Source: Epichloe hybrida
Taxonomy: Eukaryota; Ascomycota; Sordariomycetes; Hypocreales; Clavicipitaceae
Length of the DNA: 64,000 nt
NCBI GenBank assembly: GCA_019022495.1
Contig: JAFEKR010000032.1
Location: 310,001-374,000, forward strand
Direction: 5' to 3'
In this document: piece after piece, positions 24,400-36,849 of the stretch
How positions within the stretch are numbered: the first letter of the stretch is position 1
Layout: every line of letters starts with the position of its first letter
Notes under the pieces: model-generated
The model's input: only the letters and a program-made list of their open reading frames with translations
Database searches by the model: none
Told to the model about the DNA's origin: nothing
Program-made: the position numbers and the translations under genes

Positions 24400-27300
24400 A
24401 TTCCTTTTATAGTTAAAGATAGCAGAGGAATCTGGACCTTTTATAAGAGGAAGGGCTGCTAGTAATAGTAAGGCTCTAATTATTACCCCTGAGAGACCTT
24501 AAAGGTATGAATTACCCCTATGCCTTTAATAGCTTACTTATGAATTCTTACATGACTAGAAAGAATCTGTTAAGCCAGATCCAGAGACTACTATGTAGCT
24601 TAAGCTTAATAACCAAATTGTGAGATTTATTAACCTTAGTAAGCATTAAGGATAGAGAGATAATAACCTATAGGAATTATTTTAAGAAGACTTTAAAGGC
24701 TAGTCTAAAGATACCTTTAAAAGGGTATTTAAGGATGTTATTAGAGAATTATATAATTTTTTATAAGATTACAGCGTTCTTATTAGGCGAGGCCTAGGAT
24801 ACTTAATCCTAGTATTACTTAAGGAAGTGCTTTATTAAACCTTAATACCCCTTTGGTTATAGGAAAGATTATAAGAAAGACTATAATCTTCTAAACCCCT
24901 AGAACCTTAACATTAATAGCCCTAATAACCTACCCTAGAAATTAACCTTCCCTAACCCTAGAGATTACTTAAACCCTTATAAGAACCCCTGTGATAATCC
25001 CTATTATATTAATAGCTCTATCTGGATAATTGTTATTAAGAATAACTAGTGGACTATTATTTATAATAAATTATGCCTTTATAGCAATTCCCCTCTAAAG
25101 ATTAGATCACAAAGAAGATCTTGGAGCTTATAAAGATGTATAAGGATAGCAACTACTATAGTGGAAAGCTATATAACTTCTTAACGCTAAAGATTACGCT
25201 CTTTAAAAATAAGTGTGATAGAATTAACCTTTCTTAAACGTATTATTAGAAGGCTTTCCCTATTATATTAATAGGTAATACTAAGCAATACTACCTTAAT
25301 TACCTCTTTAGGAATAACTATTCCTATAAAGAGATAATTACTTATATCTATTAACACTTTAAGATAAAAAGCAACTAGTAATTCTATTACTATAAATAGA
25401 GTAGTATAACGCTAAAGAGTATAATTAAGAAGAACCCTAATAAAAGCAAGCTTAAGTGCCTTAAGATTATATTATTAACCCTTAAGAAGATTCATAGAGG
25501 CCTATACCCTACTAAAATAGTAAATACTAAACTTTATAAGTAAGCCTTAAATACTATAGCTAGTATGCCTAAATATTAGATAGTGGAATATATATACTCC
25601 GTAGGCTTTAAGAGTCTTGCTAAAGACCTCTGTAAGGTAATTACTATTACGGAATTAAATAAGAAGTTCTCCTAATACCTTTAGTACTAATAAGGAGACC
25701 TTCTAGAGGCTATATTTACTAATTATTAGTATAGATAGCAATTATCCTCCTATAGCGGAGGAAGCTATTATAGGCAAAGCCCTAAGCTAAGTACTAAGCA
25801 CTACTTTATATATAGTAAGAGTAGCTGCTAGTTTTCTAATTACTTCGCTAAAGAATATTAAAAGGAAAAGGACTACTAGTAAGCTAGTAAAATATATTAT
25901 ACACCCCCTTTAGAGAAGAGATTCTAGGTATTCCTTACCTCCTATGAAGGGTAGGATAATAATAAGCCTAATAAAAGCTTAGGTTAGAATTAGGAATTAT
26001 ATCTTTTGGCTTATATAAAAGCTAAAGATAATAATAATAATGTAAAGGAGCTACTATTAATAGTATACCTAAGTATTACATAATTCTTCTGCTTTAGATT
26101 ATAGACTAATTATAATATTACTAATGTTAATGTCCTTGTAACCCTAAATAATTAAGCTTTCTAACACGCATTCCTTAGGTAGGAGCTTTATAAGCTATAA
26201 GAGTGTGATAAAGGCTTAATTTGCTATGTCTTTAAAAAATGCTATTCTAAAGAGGTCTTTAGAGGGATTATACCTAATACTAGTGCTATAGGAAAGTTAA
26301 GTGTAAGAGAGGTATAAGTAAAGGCTTTGTTAAGATTAATGCCTTTATTAAAGGTGACCCCCTATAAACCCTAAATTATTATATTTAGCGCTAGATTAGC
26401 AGTTATAAGAGAAATTCTTTATGTGCCTATAGAACTTAGAGAGCTTAAATTCTACGTCCTTAACACGGCTACCCCCTTTCTCTTCTTAATCACTAATATA
26501 GATAAGATGCAAGTCAAGATTAATAACCTCGCTAATGTGCTTATCTAAGGCAATAAGACTGTACCTATTATGTAACGATAGGGACATCCTTAGTGGTTAC
26601 TAGAAGCAAAGGAAATAATTGCCTTCTACCTTTTAGAAGGAGATATCTATTAATTACATTATTAACTTAGTTATCCTTCTGTTTAATAACTTATAAAGAT
26701 CCTTTACTAAGCTAGTTATAAAGTTAAGCGCTAGGTAATTAAGGAATTAACTAAAGTTTGCTACTATTACTAGATGCATAGAAAGGCCCCTAGTTGATTT
26801 AAGTTTATAATTAAAGATAACCACGAATTTAACTACAAGATTATCGTTGATATCGTGCAAATCGATGGCTAACTAGTGCTTCATATTATTGATTTAGCAA
26901 TATTGTTCTAGGTAGCCTAATTCCTTAATCTAAAGAAGTAGAAGGCTTGAGACATCTGGGATATAATCTACGAATGTTAGATTGATACGTATCTCGGACC
27001 TCTAGATTAGATTATCCACGATGCTAGTAATAACTTTGCTTCCACTGAGTTTAGATATTATGCATGATTAATGTTAATTAAAACTAGTGAGATACTGATT
27101 AAAGCCTATAATAGCATTAGAAAGGTTAAGAGATACCACGGACCTTTACACTAAGCCTATAATATTATCATAGACTTAATTAGAATGGATCTTACGCTAG
27201 AGTAATGCCTCTAAATAGCTATTAAGGCTATTAATAACTTTATAGGCCTAAATAGTATTATCCTAACTATACTAGTCTTTAGAGGCTACCTACGAATAAT

Positions 27301-29660
27301 AGATAAGTTACTACTAAGTATCTTTATTATTTAATATGCTAAAGTAATTCATAAAGCTACTAATAAAGTCCGCTACTATCTAGCTTTATAGCAGGTCTGT
27401 GATGCCCTTAGAGCCCGGAATAGCCCTAACATAGCGCCTATACATCAGCTGCCCTTATAGGCTAATATATATATATAGAGAGAGAAAGGTAGCTAGTATG
27501 GCCTATATAAGCTACTTACTACTAATAGAGAGACCTGTACTATTAATATACCCTATAGCCTAGCGAAGTTCTGCTCTATAGTAGTAAAGCCTTATTATAA
27601 AGACTTATATAACATAGAGGGACTAGAGTAGTAGGAGATAAAGCCCTATAATATACTAGAGTAGTAGGAGATAAAGCCTAGTAATATAAAGGAAGAAGTA
27701 ACTATATAACTAACTACTACTAATAAAAGAGATTCTCTAATAGAGAATAGTAAAGAGTAGTAAATACTAGCTAAGAGAAAGTAAGCGAGACTAAGAAAGG
27801 CCCTTATAGTGTAATTTATAAGTGTAGGAGAGTTTAATAAAGAGGCTTATAAAGCCTAAAAGGCCCTGAGAGGAAGCTATTAAGTTAAAGACTTATTACT
27901 ATGCCCTAAAGGAATAAAAGTAAGGAAAAGAAGACCTTATAGCCCTAAGAAGGACGTTAGACTAGTTTAGCTCTATATACTTATAAATAAAGATTAAGAG
28001 GAGGCCTTTATTTAAGAGATTATAACTAGAGGAATACTAAGTATAGCATTCCTTATAGTAAAGGAAGAGGCTAATTAGAACCTTACTCTTTAGCTCCGCT
28101 AAGAAGAAAGGATTATAACCCTAGGAAAACCCTTTAAGTAGTCTAATTAAGCTAAGATTAACGCTTTACAAGCTTGTAATATGTTTAAATTCGTTAAGTT
28201 TAACCTAGTGAAGCACGGAGGTTATAGAATCTTTAATTCTTGTATAGTTAGAGAGATTAAAGGTAAAGGAACGGACTTACTATACAAGAAATCTTGTCTT
28301 GTTATATAAGGCCACAATGATAAAGGAAAGGAATCCATCCTAATGTAATCGCTGATAATATAATAAGCAAGCTAATAACTTATTGTAGCTATTGCTTTAT
28401 TATTAAGAAAAAGAGGTATTTACCTTTAGATTCGCGATATCACGCAAGCCTACACTTAATTACACATAATGCTAATGAGGCTGATTATCGTGAGACTGCT
28501 AAAGTAAATTATATATCTCTTTCTAGAAGGGACTGTAATTAAATTAATTAGACCTCTTTACAGGATTATAGAGGCTAGAACCTACTAGTAGGTAATATAC
28601 TTCTGTCACTATAGGGATAACCTTAATATAATGACTTTAACCTATAATCCTTGCTTATTAATTACAGCTCCGAATAATAAGAATCTCTTTAGCATTGTTA
28701 GAATATAAACTGATGATATATTAGGCCTAAGTAATAATAACTTCTTCTAAAAAGAAGAGAAAGAGCTCTAGAAGGCTAATTTTATAGCTAAAGAAAAGCA
28801 ATAATTAACCACTAAGAACCCCCTTATCTTTAATGGCTGTATCTTAACTTAGAACACTAATAACTTGCTAATGTTAACCTAGAAAGGCTAGAGTTAGAAG
28901 ATTAAGGAAGTTAATCCTTAATTCTTAATAGTAAAGTAAGATTACGTAGAGTAATAAGCATGAGGAAGCTATATTATAACTATGTGTTAACTAGAGGCTT
29001 TGTACGACCTTTTAATTATAGCTTAACACTAAGAGCCCTTTATAGAAGATATTATATACCTTAATAAACGCCTTAAATAGCAGATTAAGAATTAATAACG
29101 TAGACTATAATATATTCCTTTGGTTCTTAAAGAGGCAAAGCTTTTTGTGTTCGTAGATGGATCGCTTGCTAATAATAAGGATTTGAGCTTATAGATTAGA
29201 TACGTGATTGTGATTAGTAATGAGATAATATAAGATAATAATACCTTTATTGTAAAAGGTAATATTATTACGTATAGCTTAACAAAAAGTAAGAGAGTTA
29301 CTTATAGCGCACTTGCCTCTGAATTATATAGCATGGTTCAAGGCGTAGATATTACCTATGTAATTTCTATAACTCTACATTAGATTACAGATTGATTGAA
29401 GATGCCTTGAATTCCTACGATTCTCTATACTAATTCTTTTTTATTATATAAATGTCTTGTGAAGCTAGGAACCACAAAGGAGAAGAGACTAATAATTAAT
29501 ATTATAGCTCTTTGTTAATTATATAAAAGGCATGAGATCTATGAAGTCAGGTGGATTAACAGCAATAATAATCTAGCAGATGTAATAACAAAAGCATTAC
29601 CAAATTTATTACTTTCCTCTTTAATTAATTTAAATAAATTAATGATTTATGTTAAAGAAT
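24400..29660 (+). pseudogene. RIP-degraded gag-pol of element C
   Basis: Order of remnants: gag with a zinc-knuckle-like block (YFIYSKSSCQFSNYFAKE) near 25800-25860; integrase near 26760-27330 (IDTYLGPLDQIIHDASNNFAS, VKRYHGPLH); RT near 28220-28730 with DITQAYTQ and RIQTDDILGLS, in which the QTDD block is still intact; and RNase H near 29420-29640 (YTNSFLLYKCLVKLG, WINSNNNLADVITKALP). Stops in every frame rule out a product. C keeps more consensus residues than A, B or O. Confidence 0.8.
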
Positions 29661-29857
29661 AGGTAAAGAGACCTGTGATATTAGGAAATAGGAGCTTAGG
29701 CAAGGAATGATAGATTAATTTAATTAACTAATACCACGATGGCTAATTAGAGTAGCGGATTCCTATTAAGGGATTCACTTATATACACTTTCCTTTAATC
29801 TGATTTTTATTGCGTTTTTGAGCTCTTTAGCTATAAAGGAAAAAGAGAGATTGCTAG

Positions 29858-30118
29858 TGTTAATTCCTTTAGATCTTTATTAGTTTAATCGTGGCCAAAG
29901 ACCAGACTAATTGTGGGTCCGGCGCGATGCACACGATATGATTGGCTGCATTAATTCGCCACCCCCTTTTGTGCCCTACATACGGATTTCGCCCACTTTT
30001 CTAGCATCTAGACTTTCCCTCTCTTCTCCCTCTTTCCTAGCTATCTATCTAACTATCTATCATTGACTTCGAATTTATACGGGATTATTACCTGCGCAGG
30101 ACCTTGGTGAATCCAACA
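29858..30118 (+). repeat. C 3' LTR
   Basis: It is 261 bases long and its last 60 bases are less mutated than the 5' copy (GACTTCGAATTTATACGGG, CTTGGTGAATCCAACA). Confidence 0.93.
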
Positions 30119-30123
30119 AATAG

Positions 30124-30207
30124 ACTAGAATATATAATAATTACGTGCACTTTAGTTCACCCCGAAAACCCTACGCGTAGGTTAATAGTATCCTGTAGAT
30201 ACCAACA
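30124..30207 (+). repeat. B 3' LTR, second part
   Basis: These 84 bases complete the B 3' LTR after element C and end GATACCAACA. They are less mutated than the same stretch of the B 5' LTR (ACGTGCAC, CACCCCGAAAACC). Confidence 0.92.
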
Positions 30208-30309
30208 CTTGCCCTATAATCCTTTATATCCATAACATATTACATAATTATAGTTATACCCTTTTTCTCCTTACATTATAAGATTTACCTCCCTTAATTA
30301 ATTAAAATA

Positions 30310-33300
30310 TTAGATGCAGCTAGACTATCTAGGACCTCTAGTTAATTTAGAGTTCCTAGCGAGACTAATAGCTATAATAATACTATAGAAGGCATTAAAA
30401 CAGGAGATAGTAATAAAGACCTTAATAAAGGAAAAACCCTTATTTACACTAACCTATACCCCTATATCTTTATAAGGCTTTAATAATATATTATAGAAGA
30501 ACTACTTTAATAAATAGGAAGTTCTAAATATAAAGAGATAATAATACCTAAGGAAATTAGTCTTTATATTCTTATAAAGACTAAATAATATAAGGAGTAA
30601 GGGTTATTTAGAAAAACACTATTCTCTAAATTTAGTAATAACTTCTATAAATAGTTAAGGAATAAGTTTACAAAAGGGAGAGACCTTTTATAGAATAGAC
30701 TTTAAGACTATCTTCTTTATAATAGAGTGTACATAACTATTAGAAAAGGCACTAAAATAGCTAATAACCTTAAAGAAGTAGTAAACTAAGAAGAATTTAG
30801 ATTTTAGACTCTTAAAGAAATTAAAAAGGCTAGGAAGAAGTATATAGGCTTCTAAAAGAACCTATAAAATAAAGAGTTTTTCTATAATTTACTAGACAAT
30901 AGTAATATTAGAACTAGGTAACCTACCCTATTACCCTGTTTATTAGTATAATCACTATTAAAAGGATTAATAAGCTAGACTCCCCTAGGAAGACTAAGTT
31001 AATCCCCTCTAGGAAGGCCTAGCTAATCTCCCCTAGGAAGGTTAATTAACCTAGATTTAAGACTACCTAAGGATACTATTTACAAGCATTTATAGGTAAC
31101 TCCCCTGCCTATACCTTTACTAGAGGCAAGTTAATAGTATTACCCCAGTAATACTACTAATAATGCCCCTAAGTAAGAGAGTTACTAATAGAGGTAACCT
31201 ATGCTATCTAGGGCTAGTAGTGCCCTTATTAGCATAGCTTAAAGAGCTATAATTTCTCTTTCCTAATATAAGGAAGAGGAGAATTAGAGGGAATAATAAG
31301 CCCTAAGGGTACTACTTATAAAGCTACCCTCTTACTTCCTAAAGACCCTACTACCCCTTCTATAGATATAAAGAGAAATACCTAGAGAACTACTATAAAC
31401 CTAAAGACCTTTACTAAAGTAAATTATTAACCTATCTAAGGTATACCCTAAAGAATAACTCTATAGCGCTAATAACTATAATATTCTTAAATTAAAGCTT
31501 TAAATATTCTATAAAAAGTATAAGTTACTTAATATCTAGCCTAAATAAGCTAGTTATGCTTTTAAGGTTATACTTAAAGGTAAAGCACTATAATACTATA
31601 TAGACTACCTCTTTAAACCTAGATAACTATAAGATCTCCCTACGCTTATTAGCTATATAAGAGAATAATTTAAAACTAAGGATATATAGTAAAGATATCT
31701 GCTAAAGTAAAATAACACTTCCCTATAAGAAATAATAAATAATAACCTAAGTAAGTTAATAATTAAATACTTTAATAAACTTACTAAAAGACTAGCTATC
31801 TTATAATAAGTAGTGCCTAAAGTAAGCTAAACTAAAAGGGCACTCTAGAATTAACTTATTAGAGCCTATTATAGTATTCTAGAGTATAAAGGAGTGATTA
31901 TAGATCCGCTAGATAGACTATAAGAGTTCTATAAATAGATTAGAATAACCCTTTATCTTATTAAGGAAGAGAAGAAGAACTATTAATAGTTCCTAACTAA
32001 AGCTATAACCTTAAAGCAATTCTAGACTAACTAAAGATATAATAGGAATGGAAAAGAGACCTAATACCCCTTAAAACTATAAGGAAGAGAAAGTACTCCT
32101 TATATAAAGAAGTGCTATATATATAGTAAGGAAGAATACTAGTTATCTAAGCACCTTAAAGAGAACTATAAGAAGGCGTTTTAACGCTTTAAGAACTACT
32201 ACCTTACGGATTTAATTAATAACTTATATTATTTATTCCTTACTTAGTATAAGGGAGAACATAAGTCCTAACCCCCTATTAATAATAAAATCACTTAGTA
32301 TATAAAGAGTATTAGATTTAATAATAGCCTTAATAAGACAGATAAGCTAGTACTTATAAGCTTCTTTACATATAGTACTTATATTAATAGCAAGAAAACG
32401 GTTTAATTCCTAATAAGGCAAGTAGTATATTATAGCCTAAGTAAAGAAAACCCCTTTTAGTAGGAACTTATAAATAAAGCCCTAGCGATGTTTATATTAG
32501 AAGATTGCTATTCCTATGTGATATTCTAAGGGATTATGCCTAATACAGGAGCCACAAAGTTCTCTATAGTAGGGCACCCTTAATTTCTTACTTTATAACA
32601 TTAAATGCCTATATTATAGCTTAATAAATTAATAAAGAAGAAGGTATTAGTTAGATTTAGCGTAGGAGACCTAATTATTACGCTTAGATTAGCTAATATG
32701 CCTACTCCCTTTAGTAATATTCTCTTTTAGGTTATCCCTATAAACACTCTATTCCTCTTATCCCTTAATAATATAGACTATCTAAAGATTAACTTTAATA
32801 TCTCTAAGAACATACTATAATAAGGAAATATTAAAGTCCCTATTATATATAAATAAGGCTATGCCTAGATGCTTCTTATATAGAAAGAAAAAGTAGTTAC
32901 TTAGAGCTACCTTACAGAAGGTAAGCTATAGTAACTATATTACTACTTTAGGTATCTATTAATCTAATATTTACATAAGGTTCTTTATAGATTAGGGTAT
33001 AATATTAATATTAAAGCTATTAGGGAGCTAATAAGAATCTACTACTAATACTAAATGCATATAGATAGCCTTAATTACTTTAAGTTTACCCTTAAGGATA
33101 AGTATAGCTTTAATTATAAAGTAATAGTAAATGTCTTTTACCTAGATAGTAACTACCCTACACTCTATACTATAGATATAGCTATAGTATTTAATATAGT
33201 GAAATTCCTTAATAATATCTCTGTAAAAATAACCTAGGAAGCCCTCCGAATATACTAGATTAATGCTTACCTAGGCCCCCTAGACTTTATTATTATAGAC

Positions 33301-35642
33301 GCTAGAATAAACTTCTATAGTAATAAATTTAGATAATTTATAGCTTTAATATTAATTTTAATTAAGGAAGTCCTTATTAAGGCACACTATAGTATAGGGA
33401 AGGTTAAAAGGTATTATAGGCTGCTTTAAAAAGCCTATAATATAATTAGACATGAATACCCTATAATACTAGAACCTATTGCCCTTTAAATAGTAATTAA
33501 GGCCCTGAATAATACTATAGGCCCTAATAGTCTTATCCTAACCCTCCTTATCTTTAGAGCTTACTTATATATAATAAATAAGTCCTTGCTATTACCTAAT
33601 ATTATATAGTATGTGATTATAGTATAGAAGGCTACTAAAGAGATTAAGAGACTTTACGCTATCTAGAAGGTTAATAAGGCCCTTACTAAACATAATAGCC
33701 TAGATACCTTAAAGACCCTTAGCTTACTACTTAAATTAAAGGTTAAGGTTTAGTAAGAAAGCAAGGGATAGGCAGGTCTATATAAGCTACTAGTAATTAC
33801 TAAAGAAAGCTATATACTTAATATGCCTAGAGGCCTAAAGACCTTTAGGTTAATATCTATTAAGCCTTACTATAATAATCCTAGTGTAAAGAAGATAGTA
33901 AAGCCTAGTAAAGAGAAAGGAGAAAAAGAGTAAGAGGCCTATAATAAGAATATAGTGCTACTAATACTATTAAAGTAAGGATATAGAAGGCTATAGAAGA
34001 ACCCTCCTATAATACCTTAAGGTACTAATACCTTCCTATTAGTAAAAGAATATAGTAACCTAGCTCTTATAATTAAGCTATGTAAGGAAGGAATTATTAA
34101 GACCCCTAGTAAACCTTTTAAGCTATTAATAAAAGCGGAAATTAACACTTTAATTAAGTAAGGTATATTTAAATTCATTATGTTTAATAAGGAAGAATAT
34201 AGTAGAATTCAAATCTTTAATTCCTAGATTATTAATAAGATTAAGGGCAAGATAACAAAACCTTACAAAAAGTTATACCTTATAATCTAAGGGTGTGAGA
34301 ATAAAGGGAAACAGGCTATTCTTACATAGGCCCTAATGATTTAACGCGCGAGCTAATGTCTTATCCTTGTAATAGCCTTATTAGTAAGATTAAGGAAATT
34401 CCTTATCTAGCTAAGAGATATTTATTAGGCTTATATATAGGCCTGTACATTACTAGAGCGGCTAATCCTAGCGTGATTACTAATTTAAATATAGTATCTT
34501 TACTTACCTAGTATAATCTTAAGGGTTATAAAACCCCTTTATAGGCTTGCAGAGGTAGGAACACACTAGTAGGTTATATATTATAAGTATTATAAAGAGA
34601 ACCTCTAGATAGAAACCTTTATATATAATCCCTGCTTGCTTATAACTATAAAGGAAAGCCCTGACTTTACTTATATTAGAATACAAACTAATAATATAAT
34701 TAGCCTCTTAGATAAGAGGTTCTCTAAGAAGGAAGAGACCTAGCTTACTATAGTAGGCTTTAACATAAAGCTAAAGTAATTCCTAACTAAGGACTACCCT
34801 CTTATGTTTAATAGTAGCATTATCTTACTAGAGAATAATACTATTAAGATCTAGTAGAAAGAGCAAAGTAATAAGTTAGAAGTAGTTCTAATAACTAACT
34901 TAAAGCATAAATATATTAAGCAGAGGGCCTGAGGCGCTTATATTGCCTTAATTTACTAACTAGAGGCTTACTTTAACCTATCTATTACTACATAACACTA
35001 GGAGCTAACCCTAGAGAATGTAAAAGCCCTTAATCACTGCCTAAAGTAGCAGATAGATTACCTAGAGAGAGGTCTAATGTTTATCCTAATTAACCTTAAG
35101 AAGGTAAAGCTCTTTGCCTTTATAAATAGATCCTTTACTAATAACTAGGACCTATCCTTATAACTAGGATATATACTTATCCTAGTAAATAAAGACTATA
35201 CTAATAGTAAATTTATAATTAAAGGCAATATTATGTACTTTAGCTTAATAAAGAGTAAGAGAGTTATATAAAGCATGCTTACCTTAGAAGTCTATAGTAT
35301 AGTAGCTAGTATTAATATAGCTTACGTAATTATAACTACCCTAAACTTAGTTACTAACTAACTAAAGCTCCTAAAGATCCTGGTTATTATATATACGGAT
35401 TTATACTCCTTATATAAGTACCTTATTAAGCTTAGTATAATAAAGGAGAAATACCTAATAATTAATATTATAGCCCTTTAATAGTTATATAAACGCTAAG
35501 AACTCTATAAGATCTAATAGATTAATAAAGAGAATAACCTAGCTAATACCTTTATAAAGGCATTACCTAATAAGGCCCTTAAGAGCTTTATCTTAACTAA
35601 CTAGATAACTATCTAGATAAAGAGATAGGTTACCTACGCGTA
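30310..35642 (+). pseudogene. RIP-degraded gag-pol of element A1
   Basis: The gag part is at about 31450-32230 with a knuckle remnant (KKCYIYSKEEYQLSKH, near 32105). Integrase is near 33040-33600 (NYFKFTLKDKYSFNYKV, YLGPLDFIIIDARINF); a 60-residue frame at 33055-33237 is its longest open piece. RT is near 34200-34740, including the mutated catalytic block RIQTNN. RNase H ends near 35642 (NLANTFIKALPNKALKSF-like). It is collinear with A2. Confidence 0.8.
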
Positions 35643-36102
35643 ACACACATGTAGTAAGAGGAAAAGTAATTCTCTAGGAGAATAGCTATAGGGATAAGAT
35701 AGTAATATATAGGGGATTTACGCCCCTATAGTTAACATCCCTAGCGGCTATAATTACACTAGCTTACTAGGCCCTCCTAGTAAACTATAGAAATTAATAG
35801 TAGTGTATAGGAGGATAAAGGTATTACTAAGGAGGAGGAAGATATTATATACACGCTATAGTATAGTATATATATTATTTTAAGGAAAAGAAGGGATTTA
35901 GAAGGACCTACTTATCCTTACATAGGCTCATAGGCTAAGCAAGATTATTATTTCCCTTTTATTAGCAACTATATGCCTAGACAGGCTATAAGTTCTTTTC
36001 CTTATATCCCCTATTAATCACATTCTTAATTTATCTTTCCTTTTTTTATTTTTACAATTAATATCACGTGTTAACAATCATGTTAAAAGAGAGAAGTTCT
36101 AG

Positions 36103-36410
36103 TATTAAAACAAAGGGGATATTAATTACGCGTCGTAGCTATAATTACCTAGTAGAAGCTTAGGCCGCACGCGGACCCTACACGTGACCTATAACCTAGC
36201 ATGTTAATTGGCTAGGAAATGTAAGGATATAAACGCGTAACCCCTTTTTCCTTTTATGTATTATAACTTCTAGCTTTTTACCTCTCTTTTTCTAGAACTT
36301 AATTAATCATGACAACAGATAACGTAGCCTAGAATAGATAATCAATGACAATACTATTCTTCGGGCTCACGACTGTATTACATTGAATTCAATACCCTGT
36401 GAATCCAACA
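36103..36410 (+). repeat. A1 3' LTR
   Basis: It is 308 bases long. The last 110 bases (ATCATGACAACAG...GAATCCAACA) are nearly free of RIP-type change, while the same part of the A1 5' LTR is heavily changed. Confidence 0.92.
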
Positions 36411-36415
36411 CTATA

Positions 36416-36448
36416 ATATATTAAATTTAATACCCTATGAATCTAATA
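36416..36448 (+). repeat. A2 5' LTR, second part
   Basis: These are the last 33 bases of the A2 5' LTR, resuming after the CTATA duplication and ending GAATCTAATA. Confidence 0.9.
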
Positions 36449-36849
36449 CTAATTAGTAGTTACTTTTATAAATAACTATGTAGTCTTTAAACACTATAGA
36501 TTAGTAAAGTTAATTAGAAGAGGTAGCTTATTTAATAATAACTTGCCTTATAAAATAGGAGGGCTATATTTAATAATAAGTTATGCTAATGGAAAGGTAT
36601 AATATAGCTCTTTTCTTACTTTAGTATTAATATCTATATCTATATGGATTTTAAAATAATAAAGAAAGGTTTAACACTAGTAGCTAAGCTATCCCCTTAT
36701 CTTTCTTTATTATATATTTTATTACATATTTAAAGTTAACTACCTTACCTTATAATCCTTTATATTTAAAATATATTATACTTATTATAGAAGTACCCCT
36801 TATCTTCTTATATTATAAGATTTGCTTCCCTTAATTAGTTAAAATATTA

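Larger units (their letters stand above)
23341..30118 (+). mobile_element. Element C: innermost, youngest Ty1/copia retrotransposon
   Basis: The LTRs 23341-23601 and 29858-30118 are both 261 bases (TGTTGATTCC...GAATCCAACA), with target duplication AATAG (23336-23340 and 30119-30123). The internal region is 6256 bases. It carries gag, integrase, RT and RNase H remnants in copia order. The LTRs and the first 0.7 kb of the interior are clearly less mutated than anything else in the nest, which agrees with C being the last insertion. Confidence 0.93.
17047..30207 (+). mobile_element. Element B: Ty1/copia retrotransposon inside A1
   Basis: The 5' LTR is 17047-17343 (297 bases). The 3' LTR is 23128-23340 plus 30124-30207 (297 bases in sum), split by element C. 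The target duplication is CTTGC (17042-17046 and 30208-30212), after which the A1 sequence resumes (CTTGCCCTATAATCC...) exactly as in uninterrupted A2. The internal region 17344-23127 is 5784 bases. A polypurine tract (AAAAAGAGAGGG) precedes the 3' LTR. Integrase, RT and RNase H remnants are recognisable in the copia order. Confidence 0.93.
16439..36410 (+). mobile_element. Element A1: second copy of the A family, inserted in the A2 LTR
   Basis: The LTRs 16439-16746 and 36103-36410 are both 308 bases, with target duplication CTATA (16434-16438 and 36411-36415). The own internal part is 16747-17046 plus 30213-36102, which sums to 6190 bases, the same length as in A2. A polypurine tract AAAAGAGAGAAG ends a few bases before the 3' LTR. 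It has the same orientation as A2 and is interrupted by element B. It is one of two copies of one family nested in each other. Confidence 0.93.
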